Shown: positions 24,353 to 31,722, numbered from the stretch's first letter. The stretch is DNA of 64,000 nucleotides from Paenibacillus soyae (GCF_024623455.1 NZ_JANIPJ010000017.1:103594-167593); one strand, 5' to 3'. The notes: generated by a model from the letters alone, not told the origin. Numbers and translations: made by a program.

Positions 24353-24391
24353 AAGAGCTGACGCCGATATTGGCGGGGGCTCTTTTTTTTT
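24353..24391 (+). terminator. intrinsic terminator of the que-ypsA operon
   Basis: AAGAGC ... GCTCTT stem with an inner GACGCC/GGCG pairing and a run of nine T. Confidence 0.9.
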
Positions 24392-24527
24392 GGATCGCCG
24401 CGTGCAGGCGAACGTTGCGGTCGAAATGCCTTTTTTTCGCGAAAAGGCTTGTACGGGGACAAGTTAACGGACAGTCGGGCCAACTCTCGCATATAGTATC
24501 TTGTACACTATTTTTGGAGGTGAAGAT

Positions 24528-24923
24528 ATGCCGTTATTATGGCTATGTTCCGCCTGCGGAGTATTGGGCTCGATCGTAACGTTCGCCTTCGGAGGGTGGA
24601 TGGAGTCGCTTAGCGTATTGCTGGTGGCGATGGGCATTGACTATGTGACCGGGGTCGCGGCTTCCATTAAGGAAGGGAAAGGGCTTAGCAGCTCCTTAGG
24701 CGCATGGGGGCTGGCCCGCAAGGGGTTTTCGCTGCTCGTCATTCTGCTCGCGCACCGGATTGATATTTTGCTCGAAACCAACAACATGACGATGGGCGCG
24801 GCGGTCTACTTCTATATCGCCAACGAGCTGATCTCCGTCGTGGAGAACTACGGCAGATTAGGGTTTCCCCTGCCGGACCGGATTCGCAAGCTGATCGAAG
24901 TGCTCAAGAGCAAAGGTAGCTAG
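24528..24923 (+). CDS. phage holin family protein (toxin secretion/phage lysis holin)
   Basis: 131 residues with three or four membrane helices. The block VAMGIDYVTGVAASIKEGKGLSSSLGAW (shown broken: GIDYVTGVAAS, GLSSSLGAWGLARKG) and NELISVVENYGRLG belong to the holin_4 (TcdE/phi29-type) family. The ATG at 24528 has GGAGGTGAAG upstream. No lysin, phage or toxin gene is near, so it is an orphan that may be a chromosomal holin-like membrane protein. Confidence 0.85.
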   Translation: MPLLWLCSACGVLGSIVTFAFGGWMESLSVLLVAMGIDYVTGVAASIKEGKGLSSSLGAWGLARKGFSLLVILLAHRIDILLETNNMTMGAAVYFYIANELISVVENYGRLGFPLPDRIRKLIEVLKSKGS

Positions 24924-24991
24924 AGGGGACTAGCCCTGCGCTTCGATGGAACAAGCCTCCTCGGGCTGAGCCTGGAGGGGGTTATTTCCGC

Positions 24992-25042
24992 TTGCATCAT
25001 ATGGCGGAACCTGCATATAATAAGAACGGGTGTTCTTATTAT
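24992..25042 (+). promoter_or_regulatory. promoter with LexA(DinR)-type SOS box
   Basis: TTGCAT (24992-24997), 18 bases, TATAAT (25016-25021). Overlapping the -10 and start site is a perfect palindrome with 11-base arms (25017-25027 and 25032-25042) ending GAAC-GGGT-GTTC. This matches the Bacillus LexA consensus GAAC-RNRY-GTTY in every fixed position. The overlap with the -10 is where a repressor would act. Confidence 0.7.
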
Positions 25043-25070
25043 GAAGGTTGAAACGTATGGAGGGGTGGCA

Positions 25071-25472
25071 ATGGCCGCTAACAGAGTGGAAGGGCATGGC
25101 GCAGCGAGAACGGCTTCGCCTCCGCCCATACAGACAGAGGATGAGCTGGAGCTCGTGAAGCATTTCGTCCTGCTAGGTATCGTCATGCGCATATTGGATC
25201 ATGATATACGGGTAATCGCGGCGTCAGGGATGAAGCTGCCGCGTTTCTATGAATCGCTGCTGCGGGGTATACAGGACCGCGTCCTGCTCGATCTGGCGGA
25301 TCTGCGCAGGCAATTCCGGGGCAAAGGCATCAAGATTTACGAGGAGAAGCAGGAGCCGGACGGCTTGCGTGCGCAATATGTATGCCGCGGCTACCACCAT
25401 CAGTTTTTTATGCTGTGGGGGTTCGTCAAAGCCGAATCCGAAAGAGTGCTTAAGCAGTATCTGAGCAGATGA
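25071..25472 (+). CDS. hypothetical protein, probably SOS-controlled
   Basis: 133 residues, mainly helical, with a basic C-terminal half (RQFRGKGIKIYEEKQE, YVCRGYHHQFFMLWGFVK). I do not recognise the family. There is no signal peptide or transmembrane helix. The start is ATG at 25071, preceded by GGAGGGG; the in-frame ATG at 25041 lies inside the LexA-type palindrome and would leave no leader. Because its promoter carries a GAAC-N4-GTTC operator, DNA-damage induction is the best available clue to function. Confidence 0.65.
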   Translation: MAANRVEGHGAARTASPPPIQTEDELELVKHFVLLGIVMRILDHDIRVIAASGMKLPRFYESLLRGIQDRVLLDLADLRRQFRGKGIKIYEEKQEPDGLRAQYVCRGYHHQFFMLWGFVKAESERVLKQYLSR

Positions 25473-25607
25473 TATGCCGTTGTTCAAAGTTCTGTCACAA
25501 AAAGCGAAAAAACTTTTCCTCTTTACTCAGTTTAAGGTTGAGAACTTCGGACGATCTTATGTAATATATGAGGTAGACATTATGAACGCAAAGGGGAGCA
25601 CGTAGCA

Positions 25608-26000
25608 ATGCATAAATGGATTATGTTCGTATTTTTCACAGCGGCGTCTTTGCTGGGCTTGTATTTGCTCACATTCCAACTGCCGGAGAAGGAAGTGGAC
25701 CCGGCGGCCCATCTGCCTGAGGGCGTATCGCTGATGACCATTCAAGCAAGAAGCGATTTTACGTTTAACGAGGAAGTATTCACCGCCAAGGTCGGCGATA
25801 AGGTCATTATTAAGATGCAGAACAAAGGCGGCATTCACGGCGTGAATATCGATGCGCTGAACGTATCGCTGACTGCCGAGGCGCCGGAGACGGAGCAAAT
25901 CGAGTTCACGGAGCCGGGCGAATACGAAATCTATTGTTCGATCCCGTGCGGCCAAGGTCACCAAACGATGAAAGCGAAGCTTGTCATCGAGGCGGCGTAA
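25608..26000 (+). CDS. stand-alone CuA-type cupredoxin (cytochrome c oxidase subunit II-like)
   Basis: 130 residues. One N-terminal membrane helix or uncleaved signal anchor (residues 5-22) is followed by a cupredoxin beta-barrel facing outwards. The full CuA ligand set is present: His77 (GGIHGVN), Cys110, Cys114, His118 and Met121 in C-x3-C-x3-H-x2-M. It lacks the two-helix N-terminus of genuine subunit II, and no oxidase genes are adjacent. It could deliver or carry electrons or copper to an oxidase encoded elsewhere. Monocistronic, with its own terminator. Confidence 0.88.
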   Translation: MHKWIMFVFFTAASLLGLYLLTFQLPEKEVDPAAHLPEGVSLMTIQARSDFTFNEEVFTAKVGDKVIIKMQNKGGIHGVNIDALNVSLTAEAPETEQIEFTEPGEYEIYCSIPCGQGHQTMKAKLVIEAA

Positions 26001-26016
26001 ACCGAACCACGGAAGC

Positions 26017-26042
26017 AAAAAGGAGCCGAAAGGCTCCTTTTC
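26017..26042 (+). terminator. intrinsic terminator after the CuA protein gene
   Basis: Perfect hairpin AAAAGGAGCC-GAAA-GGCTCCTTTT with U-tracts on both strands; it also faces the convergent membrane-protein gene at 26058. Confidence 0.9.
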
Positions 26043-26057
26043 CCATATGCGGCGGGT

Positions 26058-26315
26058 TTAAGCGCGGCTCCTTCTGCCCCTGCGGTCGCGGGCAATCATT
26101 CTGTCCGCGACGTAACCGACCAGCGCCCATGTGAGGACGGTCAGCGCGTACAGCAGCAGAACGCTTACCTCGTGAATATCGACGAAGAAGTCGGTTACCC
26201 AAGCGGGCACGCTCAGCATGAAAAAAACCATGTTATGCGGATCGTAGCCCGTATAGTTGAAGGCGCAGATCGCAAGTCCGATAAGCGTAGCAATCGTAGT
26301 GAACGTATAGCGCAT
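26058..26315 (-). CDS. small membrane protein, unknown
   Basis: 85 residues with two predicted membrane helices (TTIATLIGLAICAFNYTGY and VLLLYALTVLTWALVGYVAD) and a strongly basic C-terminus (RMIARDRRGRRSR). AAAGGAG lies about 10 bases before the ATG on the minus strand. No family recognised. It is transcribed convergently with the CuA gene and shares its terminator. Confidence 0.6.
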   Translation of the reverse strand: MRYTFTTIATLIGLAICAFNYTGYDPHNMVFFMLSVPAWVTDFFVDIHEVSVLLLYALTVLTWALVGYVADRMIARDRRGRRSRA

Positions 26316-26447
26316 GTGCGGGTGATCTCCTTTAACTAAAGATTGCCGTAATGCGATGCCATAGGTTATTATGTGACAAAAGGACGAAACTCATGTGCCG
26401 GGCGCGCCGCGCTCAGCGCCATACATATTCGAGGAGGAAATGACGGC

Positions 26448-26735
26448 ATGATTACACATATCGTATGCTTCAAGCTTAAGGACAACAGCGAGGAGAGCGT
26501 AGCCCGAACGGCTGCGGTGCTTCGTGACATGGAAGGCAAGATCGACGAGCTTAGGTACATCGAGGTAGGCATCGACGTGCTTCATTCGGAGCGTTCCTAC
26601 GACATCGCTCTTATTACGAAATTCGACTCGAGGGCCGCGCTGGAAGCGTACCAAGTGCATCCCGTGCACAAAAAAGTGATCGAGCACATCATGCAGGTGC
26701 GCGAAGCGATAGTCAGCGTCGATTTCGAAAGCTAA
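26448..26735 (+). CDS. Dabb family (stress-responsive alpha/beta barrel) protein
   Basis: 95 residues. The pattern HIVCFKLKDN at the start, YIEVGIDVLHSERSYDIALITKFDS in the middle (seen as separate strands) and ALEAYQVHPVHKKVIEHI are diagnostic of the Dabb dimeric ferredoxin-like barrel. Its biochemical role in bacteria is usually unknown. The ATG at 26448 lies 10 bases after GAGGAGG; the nearer ATG at 26440 is out of frame. It may form an operon with the next two small genes. Confidence 0.88.
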   Translation: MITHIVCFKLKDNSEESVARTAAVLRDMEGKIDELRYIEVGIDVLHSERSYDIALITKFDSRAALEAYQVHPVHKKVIEHIMQVREAIVSVDFES

Positions 26736-26752
26736 GGAGAAGTTGAAGCATC

Positions 26753-26863
26753 ATGGCAGAAATGAGAGACGTATACGAAATGATGACATACCTGCTCGTT
26801 ATTATTCTGAGCAGCATCGTCATGGTGGCTTGGCTGAAACGGAAAGCCAAACGCAAGAAGTAA
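26753..26863 (+). CDS. 36-residue single-pass membrane peptide
   Basis: ATG at 26753 to TAA at 26861-26863. The sequence starts MAEMRDVYEMMTYLL, has one hydrophobic helix (YLLVIILSSIVMVAWL) and a very basic tail (KRKAKRKK). AAGGAG precedes it, about 13 bases away, and the gene lies snugly between the Dabb gene and the DUF86 gene. The topology (short acidic N-terminus, helix, positive tail) is that of a real small membrane protein rather than chance, but conservation must be checked. Confidence 0.55.
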   Translation: MAEMRDVYEMMTYLLVIILSSIVMVAWLKRKAKRKK

Positions 26864-26881
26864 CGGAAAGCGGGTAGGACT

Positions 26882-27301
26882 ATGTATTATGTGAACCAGG
26901 AACAAATCGCCGTGAGGCTGGCGACGATACCGGAGATTACGGAAGCGCTAAGCGTTCTGGCGGCGAATTGGAAGGGCGATTTGCTGCAAGGCTTGGCGCA
27001 AGAGCGCGCGCTTCATCTCGCCATCGAGACCGTCACGGACGTCGGCAGCTACCTGATCGACGGTTTCATCATGAGAGACGCGAGCAGCTATGAAGACATT
27101 GTGGAAATAACGGCCGGGGAGGGCGTCTTCCCGGGGGAGCTTCAGGATACGTTAGTCGAGCTGGTGAAGCTGCGGAGAGCCATCGTGCAGGACTATTACG
27201 CATGGCCCCGCGCGGAGCTGCATCCTTTGACTAAGACTCTAATCGAGGCTTTGCCCGCGTTCAAGTCGGCTGTCGAAGGATATCTCGAGAGGGAGCTCTA
27301 G
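26882..27301 (+). CDS. DUF86 / HepT-like domain protein (YutE type)
   Basis: 139 residues, all helical. LHLAIETVTDVGSYLIDGFIMRDASSYEDIV is the DUF86 core (written here in parts: ETVTDVGSYLIDGF, MRDASSYEDIVEI). HepT toxins use an R-x4-H-x-Y motif for RNase activity; here the equivalent reads LRRAIVQDYYA, so the His is replaced by Gln. No MntA-type nucleotidyltransferase antitoxin is adjacent. It is probably a housekeeping paralogue such as B. subtilis YutE rather than an active toxin. Confidence 0.82.
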   Translation: MYYVNQEQIAVRLATIPEITEALSVLAANWKGDLLQGLAQERALHLAIETVTDVGSYLIDGFIMRDASSYEDIVEITAGEGVFPGELQDTLVELVKLRRAIVQDYYAWPRAELHPLTKTLIEALPAFKSAVEGYLEREL

Positions 27302-27367
27302 GGACGGGACCCGTAGAACGAGAAGGCATCTTAGTTAACGCAGGCAGCTGGAGAGCGGGGTGGCGGC

Positions 27368-28060
27368 ATGAGACGAAGCGATAACGATAGGACAGACGAA
27401 GCGCCGAAGGCAGGCGCCACGACCCGCGAGCGCATTCTGGTGCTGCTGAAGACCAGGGGCCGGATGGGAGCCGGCGAGCTGTCCGCCGAGCTGGAGCTGA
27501 CCGAGATGGCGATCAGGCGCCATATGTACGAGCTGGAGCGGGAGGGAGTCATCCGGATTACGTCCGTTCGGCAGAAGATGGGAAGACCGCTGCATGCCTT
27601 CGAGCTGACGGCGGACTCTGACGATCTTTTCCCGAAAAATTACCATACGCTGGCCCTCGATTTGCTCTCGGAGCTGGAGGAGGATCCGGAGACGAAGCCG
27701 CTCATCGGCCGGATGTTCGAAGGCAGGAAGCGCAAGCTTCAGGAACGGTACGCTCCGCGCATGGATGGCAAGAGCTTGGAGGAACGGGTATACGAGCTTG
27801 CGCACATTCAGAACGCCGGCGGCTACATGGCCGAAGTGGAGCAAGACTCTGATGAAGGCTATCTGCTCCATGAATACAATTGCCCGATTACAGGCGTCGC
27901 CGGAAAGTACGAACAGGCCTGCAGCTGCGAGCTGGCCTTGTTCCAGGAACTGTTGGAGGCGCCCGTCGAACGCACGGAATGTCTGGCCAAAGGCGGTTCG
28001 CGGTGCACCTACGTGATCGCAGGAGGCCAAGTCTCGAAGCGTAGACGCACAACGTCATAA
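27368..28060 (+). CDS. SufR-like winged-helix regulator with C-terminal cysteine cluster
   Basis: 230 residues. Residues ~18-90 are a winged helix (TRERILVLLKTRGRMGAGEL, MAIRRHMYELEREGVI, then GRPLHAFELT). The C-terminal third has five cysteines: NCPITG, then C-x12-C-S-C, ECLAKGGSRC. This suits a SufR-type Fe-S sensing regulator, though the spacing after the second Cys differs from cyanobacterial SufR. No suf or isc genes are in the window, so its target is unknown. The ATG at 27368 follows GAGCGGGGTGG. A terminator follows directly. Confidence 0.78.
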   Translation: MRRSDNDRTDEAPKAGATTRERILVLLKTRGRMGAGELSAELELTEMAIRRHMYELEREGVIRITSVRQKMGRPLHAFELTADSDDLFPKNYHTLALDLLSELEEDPETKPLIGRMFEGRKRKLQERYAPRMDGKSLEERVYELAHIQNAGGYMAEVEQDSDEGYLLHEYNCPITGVAGKYEQACSCELALFQELLEAPVERTECLAKGGSRCTYVIAGGQVSKRRRTTS

Positions 28061-28063
28061 ATG

Positions 28064-28099
28064 GGAAAGTCCGCCGATGGTGCGGGCTTTCTTTTTTTT
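28064..28099 (+). terminator. intrinsic terminator after the SufR-like gene
   Basis: Arms GAAAGTCCGC and GCGGGCTTTC (one G-T pair) followed by eight T. Confidence 0.9.
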
Positions 28100-28221
28100 G
28101 CTTGCCGAAGCTGTGTCAAAACAAGCCCATGCTGCATTAACTGTCATTACGAAGTAGGCATTCGTCTAGTCGGCGCGGGGGAACGATCGGCCGGCTGAGC
28201 TCGAAGAGGAGGCGCATGGTG

Positions 28222-28665
28222 ATGGCGGAATGGAGCGCGGCAGTCGCAGCCGGAGCTTTCGTCGTATTGACGGCGGGGCTGCTGATCGGACTCCGATTGC
28301 TGCTTAAGCGAGTGGAGCAGACCGGGGCCGCCGTTCGGGAAGCGCAGGCGGATCTGCATAGGCTCGCGGCGGAGATCAGCTCGGTCTTGCAGCCGCTGGA
28401 GGAATCGGTTCGCAGCGTGCACCGGGGGCTTGAGGCTGCAGAGGGGCTGGTGCAAGCCGTCCGGCAGGTAGGCGGCACGGTCGAGAAGACGACGTCCGCC
28501 GTCGAACGCGTCACAGACGCTTTTTCCTCGTCCGCGGTGAAGCATGCCGAGCGTATCGCGAGAGGCAAGCAGCTGGGGGAAGCGGCGCAATGGGCGGAGC
28601 TCGGCTTGACGGCTTGGCAGCTTTGGCAATCGAGCCGGAGCGGCAAGCAAGGCGAATCGGAGTAA
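28222..28665 (+). CDS. DUF948 (YtxG-like) membrane-anchored coiled-coil protein
   Basis: 147 residues: an N-terminal membrane helix (SAAVAAGAFVVLTAGLLIGL) followed by a long amphipathic helix (residues ~30-120), the DUF948 layout of B. subtilis YtxG. The ATG at 28222 has AGGAGG 9 bases upstream; the ATG at 28216 is only 3 bases from it. It precedes a YtxH-type gene, as in the B. subtilis ytxGHJ stress operon. Role unknown. Confidence 0.83.
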   Translation: MAEWSAAVAAGAFVVLTAGLLIGLRLLLKRVEQTGAAVREAQADLHRLAAEISSVLQPLEESVRSVHRGLEAAEGLVQAVRQVGGTVEKTTSAVERVTDAFSSSAVKHAERIARGKQLGEAAQWAELGLTAWQLWQSSRSGKQGESE

Positions 28666-28740
28666 GAAGCGATTCCCGCCACAACCGCTGAATCAACGAG
28701 CCAAGACGAAGGGTACTCTAAAGCTGAAAGGAGCGAATAC

Positions 28741-29130
28741 ATGATGTCAACACGCAAGGATTCAAAAGGTTTTCTGCTCGGAGCACTAGCCGGAGGTATT
28801 ATCGGATCGGTGACCGCGCTGCTGTTCGCGCCGAAATCCGGCAAGGAGCTGCGCCAGGATATTTCCGCCGGAGCGCAGAAGGTAGGCGACACGACGCTTT
28901 ACGCGGCGAATAAAGTCGGAGAAACGACGGGCCGCATCGCAAGGGAGATCGGGGGCCGCACGACAAGCATCGCCGGCAGCATCGTGGACAGCGTCAAGGG
29001 CTTGCGCAGAGACTCGGAGGAGGACGCTGTCGTGACGATTTCCGGCACGGCAACGGCGGAGACGGCGGAATTGGCGGAAGAAGCGCTGGAAGCGGCGATC
29101 GAGGCGGAAGAGACGAAGCAGCTGTCGTAA
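28741..29130 (+). CDS. YtxH domain-containing protein
   Basis: 129 residues. The N-terminal GFLLGALAGGIIGSVTALLFAPKSGKELR (membrane helix plus the LFAPKSG motif) defines the YtxH/Gas-vesicle-GvpP-like family of general-stress membrane proteins. A helical, Thr/Ala/Glu-rich tail follows. AAAGGAG lies 7 bases before the first ATG. It is the likely operon partner of the DUF948 gene 75 bases upstream. A hairpin at 29199 ends the unit. Confidence 0.87.
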   Translation: MMSTRKDSKGFLLGALAGGIIGSVTALLFAPKSGKELRQDISAGAQKVGDTTLYAANKVGETTGRIAREIGGRTTSIAGSIVDSVKGLRRDSEEDAVVTISGTATAETAELAEEALEAAIEAEETKQLS

Positions 29131-29198
29131 TGACAGGCGAACATAAGAAAAGCCGCCGCCGGGGTCCATCACCTCGAGAAAACTTCCATAAGCGATCA

Positions 29199-29235
29199 GA
29201 GAGCCAGCGCGATTCCGCGTTTGGCTCTATTTGTC
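29199..29235 (+). terminator. intrinsic terminator after the YtxH gene
   Basis: Arms AGAGCCAGCGCG and CGCGTTTGGCTCT (one bulge), then ATTTGTCT. The interval 29130-29199 holds no gene. Confidence 0.7.
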
Positions 29236-29268
29236 TGATTCAGGAGGGACGGGCGGGCATCATCTTCC

Positions 29269-29297
29269 TTGAACCTTGTCCCTATTTGCGTTAAGAT
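29269..29297 (+). promoter_or_regulatory. promoter of the glutamate racemase gene
   Basis: TTGAAC (29269-29274), 17 bases, TAAGAT (29292-29297), about 80 bases before the start codon. Confidence 0.6.
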
Positions 29298-29382
29298 GTA
29301 GGTACGTTTTCGAAGCTGTATTCATATGCTATTTTGTCTCGGAATCGAATTCAATCATCATGTTTAAGAAAGCGGTGTGTTT

Positions 29383-30192
29383 GTGCAGCAACCGATTGCG
29401 ATACTAGATTCCGGCGTAGGCGGCCTTACCGTAGTGAAGGAAGTCATGCGCCAACTGCCGCGCGAGAAAATTATTTATTTCGGAGATACGGCGCGTACCC
29501 CGTATGGTCCGAGAACGCCCGAAGAAGTGGTGCGTTTCACAAGAGAAATCGTCGATTATCTGATACAGTTCCATCCCAAAATGATCGTCATCGCCTGCAA
29601 CACGGCGACGGCCGTCGCGCTTACCGATATTCGCTCGAGAGTGGCGGTTCCCGTCGTCGGCGTCATTAATCCCGGCGCAAGGGCGGCAATCGGCAAGACG
29701 GTGACCGGATGCGTCGGCGTCATCGGCACGGAGGGCACCATCAAGAGCGGCGCTTACGAGCAGGCTCTCCGCGAGCTGTCGCCGCATGTTCAAGTGGTCA
29801 GCGAGGCATGCCCGAAATTTGTCACGTTAGTCGAGCAAGGCAACTTCCGGTCCATGGAGACATACAATATCGTCCGGGATTCCATCGAGCATATGCGAAC
29901 CTACCCGATTGATTGTTTGATCCTGGGTTGTACGCATTATCCGTTCCTGACGGAGACGATCTCCGAGGTCATGGGCAGCTCGGTGAATCTCATCAGCTCG
30001 GCGGACGAGACGGCGAGAGAGATCAGCACGATTCTGCACGAGAAGAGGAAGCTAGCGCGGAACGAGCAGGAGCCGATCCATCAGTTTTTCTGCAGCGGAG
30101 ATCCTCAGATGTTCAAGCATATCGCGCAGCAATGGCTCGGCGAGCAAATCGAACTGACGCCTGTCGTCTGGCAGGTTCCGAATATTAGCTAG
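29383..30192 (+). CDS. racE: glutamate racemase
   Basis: 269 residues. It supplies D-glutamate for peptidoglycan. The catalytic cysteines are Cys72 (ACNTATAVA) and Cys183 (LGCTHYPFL); the catalytic Asp-Ser is in ILDSGVGGLT, and YFGDTARTPYGPR is diagnostic. Two GTG codons are possible starts (29377 and 29383); the second gives the canonical MQQPIAILDSG N-terminus and is preferred, although the ribosome site is weak for either. Own promoter upstream and terminator downstream. Confidence 0.96.
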   Translation: MQQPIAILDSGVGGLTVVKEVMRQLPREKIIYFGDTARTPYGPRTPEEVVRFTREIVDYLIQFHPKMIVIACNTATAVALTDIRSRVAVPVVGVINPGARAAIGKTVTGCVGVIGTEGTIKSGAYEQALRELSPHVQVVSEACPKFVTLVEQGNFRSMETYNIVRDSIEHMRTYPIDCLILGCTHYPFLTETISEVMGSSVNLISSADETAREISTILHEKRKLARNEQEPIHQFFCSGDPQMFKHIAQQWLGEQIELTPVVWQVPNIS

Positions 30193-30194
30193 CG

Positions 30195-30222
30195 AAAGCC
30201 GCCTCCCACGGGAGGCGGTTTA
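30195..30222 (+). terminator. intrinsic terminator after racE
   Basis: Arms AAGCCGCCTCCC and GGGAGGCGGTTT with an ACG loop and a TTTATTCG tail. Confidence 0.88.
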
Positions 30223-30331
30223 TTCGTACGGACGACCGCCCTTTTGGGCTGCAAATAGGAAAAAGGACAAAGCCTCCCCGCATAGGATGAATCAAGAAAG
30301 GGTTATTCTTTCGGACGGAGGCGAGCAATCG

Positions 30332-31213
30332 ATGAAGGATGAATACCGGTATGGCGGCATGATGGAGGAAATCGGGCGTTTGACGTCCGCTTATTCCTTT
30401 GTGGAGGCGCACCCGATAGGATGGAGCGTGCTCGGCAGACCCATCGCGGCGCTCCGATGCGGAGTCGGCCCCAAGCCGATTCATATCAACGCTTCGTTCC
30501 ATGCCAACGAATGGATTACGTCCGCGCTGCTGATGAGATTTGTATCCGAGCTGTCGGAATGCTACCGGACGGGGAGACGGCTCGGCGGACAAGACGTATC
30601 GGGGCTGTGCTGCGAGACGACGCTGTGGGCCGTGCCGATGGTCAATCCGGACGGAGCGGAGCTCGTGCAAGGCGGACTTGACACCGTTCCGCCTCATTAC
30701 CGGGATACGCTGCTTCGGCTGAACGGCGGACTGACGGATTTCAACGGCTGGAAAGCAAATATACGGGGCGTGGACCTGAACGACCAATTCCCCGCGTATT
30801 GGGAGGAGGAGCGCAAGCGGCGCGGCATAGAGGGCCCGGGTCCGCGCGATTATCCGGGTCCGTACCCTCTCAGCGAGCCGGAGGCGGCCGCTATGGCGGC
30901 ATTTACGGAGCGGCTCCGATTCCGCGCCGTCGTCGCGCTTCATACGCAAGGACGCGAAATTTATTGGAACTACCGGGATTACGAGCCGCCTCAGTCGGAG
31001 GAGCTTGCCCGGAAGCTGGGCGCGGTAAGCGGCTACGAGCCGATCAAGCTGAGCGGCAGCGACGCCGGCTACAAGGATTGGTTTATTCAAAACTACCGTC
31101 TGCCGGGCTTTACGGTCGAGGCGGGCTACGGGGAAAATCCGCTGCCGGTCCGGGCGTTCGAATCGATCTACGCGGAGCTCCGGCCGCTGCTCATCGAATC
31201 GCTTAGGCTATAA
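30332..31213 (+). CDS. M14 family zinc carboxypeptidase (gamma-D-glutamyl-diamino acid endopeptidase I-like)
   Basis: 293 residues. Zn ligands His57 and Glu60 are in SFHANEWIT; the third His lies in VALHTQGREIYW and the catalytic Glu in FTVEAGYGENP. MVNPDGAELVQGG and NIRGVDLNDQFPA give the substrate-binding loop. The family cleaves the gamma-D-Glu-diaminopimelate bond of cell-wall peptides. The ATG at 30332 has GGAGG 10 bases upstream; the in-frame ATG at 30287 has no site. No signal peptide or LysM domain, so it may act on imported peptides. It sits next to the D-glutamate-forming racE. Confidence 0.9.
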   Translation: MKDEYRYGGMMEEIGRLTSAYSFVEAHPIGWSVLGRPIAALRCGVGPKPIHINASFHANEWITSALLMRFVSELSECYRTGRRLGGQDVSGLCCETTLWAVPMVNPDGAELVQGGLDTVPPHYRDTLLRLNGGLTDFNGWKANIRGVDLNDQFPAYWEEERKRRGIEGPGPRDYPGPYPLSEPEAAAMAAFTERLRFRAVVALHTQGREIYWNYRDYEPPQSEELARKLGAVSGYEPIKLSGSDAGYKDWFIQNYRLPGFTVEAGYGENPLPVRAFESIYAELRPLLIESLRL

Positions 31214-31375
31214 GCCAAAGCGGCTCAACCATTCGAGTTGCTTTGGCTAATGAGCCAAAGCGGCTCAACCATTCGAGTTGCTTTGGCTAATGAGCCAAAG
31301 CGAGCTCAACCATTCGAGTTGCTTTGGCCAACAAGCCAAAGCGGTTGCAAGGTCAGTCAAGCCGCCATGGCCAAG
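31213..31375. repeat. three-and-a-half tandem 40-nt hairpin repeats
   Basis: Units start at 31213, 31253, 31293 and 31334, each framed by inverted AGCCAAAGC ... GCTTTGGCT and with identical CTCAACCATTCGAGTT interiors in the first three; the third has one inserted base and the fourth is degraded. Beyond it, GCCGGCGCC-loop-GGCGCCGGC (near 31391-31411) is another strong hairpin. Repeat unit 1 begins on the last bases of the M14 peptidase gene. Confidence 0.9.
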
Positions 31376-31488
31376 CCAAGGCGGCTGCAGCCGGCGCCCT
31401 GTTGGCGCCGGCCCGACCTCCGGCCAGTGGGTGAACGCGTTTTTGCTATGGTATACTAGGGTATATACAAGGCAAAGGAGGGATGGGC

Positions 31489-31722
31489 ATGCGCAAGCTG
31501 CTGTCGCTCAGACATTGGCGGAATACATTCTCGCTTATTTATCGAATCTTGACGGCGAAGCACGTAAGGCTGGTAGACAAGCTGCTGTTCATAATTCCCG
31601 TTCTGGCCTACTGGATCATGCCGGACGTCATGCCGTTCATTCCGGTTGACGATATCGCCGCAACGATGATCATTGCGGAATGGTTTGCCCGGAGGATGGC
31701 AAGGAAGTATAATATAAGGTAA
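31489..31722 (+). CDS. DUF1232 (YkvA-like) small membrane-associated protein
   Basis: 77 residues. VRLVDKLLFIIPVLAYWIMPDVMPFIPVDDI (core: YWIMPDVMPFIPVDDIA) is the DUF1232 signature, with the conserved P-D-x-x-P-x-x-P-x-D-D pattern. Function unknown. AAGGAGG lies 8 bases before the ATG at 31489; the ATG at 31483 is too close to it. A TATACTAGG-type -10 is visible about 40 bases upstream. It may be cotranscribed with the HesB-like and yuzB genes. Confidence 0.85.
   Translation: MRKLLSLRHWRNTFSLIYRILTAKHVRLVDKLLFIIPVLAYWIMPDVMPFIPVDDIAATMIIAEWFARRMARKYNIR

Noticed and set aside
31213..31375. CRISPR-like repeats
   Set aside because: Contiguous identical units of 40 bases without spacers; each is a hairpin.
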